From positions 257,409 to 321,408 of the forward strand of contig JAHBUY010000003.1 in the NCBI GenBank assembly GCA_019637795.1: a DNA stretch of 64,000 nt, written 5' to 3'. Below, in pieces: positions 63,757-64,000 of this stretch. Numbering within the stretch: position 1 is the first letter of the stretch; every line of letters starts with the position of its first letter. The notes beneath the pieces are model-generated. The model saw only the letters and a list, made by a program, of their open reading frames with translations, was not told the DNA's origin and ran no database searches. The stretch is from a bacterium (GTDB lineage: Bacteria > Desulfobacterota > Binatia > HRBIN30 > CADEER01). The position numbers and the translations under genes were made by a program.

Positions 63757-64000
63757 ATGCGGCGCGCGCTCTCCTTCGGCATTGGCCTCCCGGTGGTGCA
63801 GCAGGTGCCGACGCAGACCCAGGCGTGGGAGGGCGACGCCGGGCCGGAGGAGATCGTCGCCGTGGCCCGCGCCGCCGACCGCCTCGGCTACGCCTGGGTG
63901 ACGTGCAGCGATCACGTCGCCGTCCCCGCCGCCTATGCCGCCAGCATGGGCGCCACCTGGTACGAGCCGGCGACGACGCTGGCCTTCGTCGCCGCGGCGA
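63757..64000 (+). CDS. Luciferase-like F420/flavin oxidoreductase (3' partial)
   Basis: At least 81 residues, cut by the window edge. RRALSFGIGLPVVQQVPTQT then EEIVAVARAADRLGYAWVTC and SDHVAVP are the start of a bacterial luciferase-fold (LLM) oxidoreductase. Members use FMN or F420. Divergent from the isochorismatase-like gene. Confidence 0.75.
   Translation, partial: MRRALSFGIGLPVVQQVPTQTQAWEGDAGPEEIVAVARAADRLGYAWVTCSDHVAVPAAYAASMGATWYEPATTLAFVAAA

Overview
The window looks like a chromosomal segment of a very GC-rich (roughly 70% by eye), Gram-negative-type bacterium. Outer-membrane features (an OprO/P-like porin ending in Phe, a SurA-like protein), paired thiolase/DUF35 genes, acyl-CoA dehydrogenases, a start of a luciferase-like oxidoreductase gene and a DUF4911 gene suggest a deltaproteobacterial-type lineage (Myxococcota or Binatota-like). 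That placement is inference from gene content. I see no rRNA, tRNA, CRISPR array or prophage. Most long opposite-strand ORFs are GC-driven shadows.

Layout. 1-6 kb: a lytic transglycosylase (its 5' end lies outside the window), an APC permease with a universal-stress domain, and an NSS sodium symporter with a MetS-like small subunit. 6.1-7.6 kb: a succinate-semialdehyde-type dehydrogenase. 7.6-15.1 kb: a sulfate assimilation locus consisting of sulfate-binding protein, a one-helix protein, CysT, a fused CysW-CysA, YezD, a porin, CysK and a sigma region 4-like protein. Its leader contains a 32-codon ORF with three consecutive Cys codons, an AGGCCT hairpin, an antiterminator segment and a strong intrinsic terminator. 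Together these look like a complete cysteine-sensing transcription attenuator, and this is the most interesting signal in the window. 15.3-18.2 kb: copper P-type ATPase and a ferredoxin.

18.6-27.6 kb: lipid/acyl-CoA metabolism, with two convergent thiolase-like/DUF35 modules each followed by or next to a PPIase-type protein, an acyl-CoA synthetase, a secernin-like hydrolase and an enoyl-CoA hydratase. 27.7-33.2 kb: a tightly overlapping operon of an isocitrate/isopropylmalate dehydrogenase homologue, an isochorismatase-aldehyde dehydrogenase fusion, a Rieske oxygenase and a MurG-like glycosyltransferase that seems to start at CTG. 33.4-37.9 kb: glycosyltransferases with a HemN-like radical SAM protein. 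37.9-43.8 kb: zinc alcohol dehydrogenase, an HxlR-SCP2 regulator, two acyl-CoA dehydrogenases, a Tat-exported flavin-type protein and a GST. 43.8-46.2 kb: ispH with an intact insertion sequence (16-bp target duplication) 36 bp upstream of its start codon. 46.3-54.9 kb: acetyltransferase, CvrA-type antiporter, a large STAND-type ATPase, hydrolases, a histidine phosphatase and endonuclease III. 55-64 kb: penicillin-binding protein 1A, a histone-deacetylase-like enzyme, TatA/B and TatC with an adenylate cyclase, then a four-gene operon chained by 4-bp overlaps (isochorismatase-like pseudoenzyme, SDR, YdcF, DUF4911), and the start of a luciferase-like oxidoreductase gene.

Intergenic palindromes sharing a CACCGATG(A/G)ACAC core occur at two places (about 41.1 and 58.5 kb).
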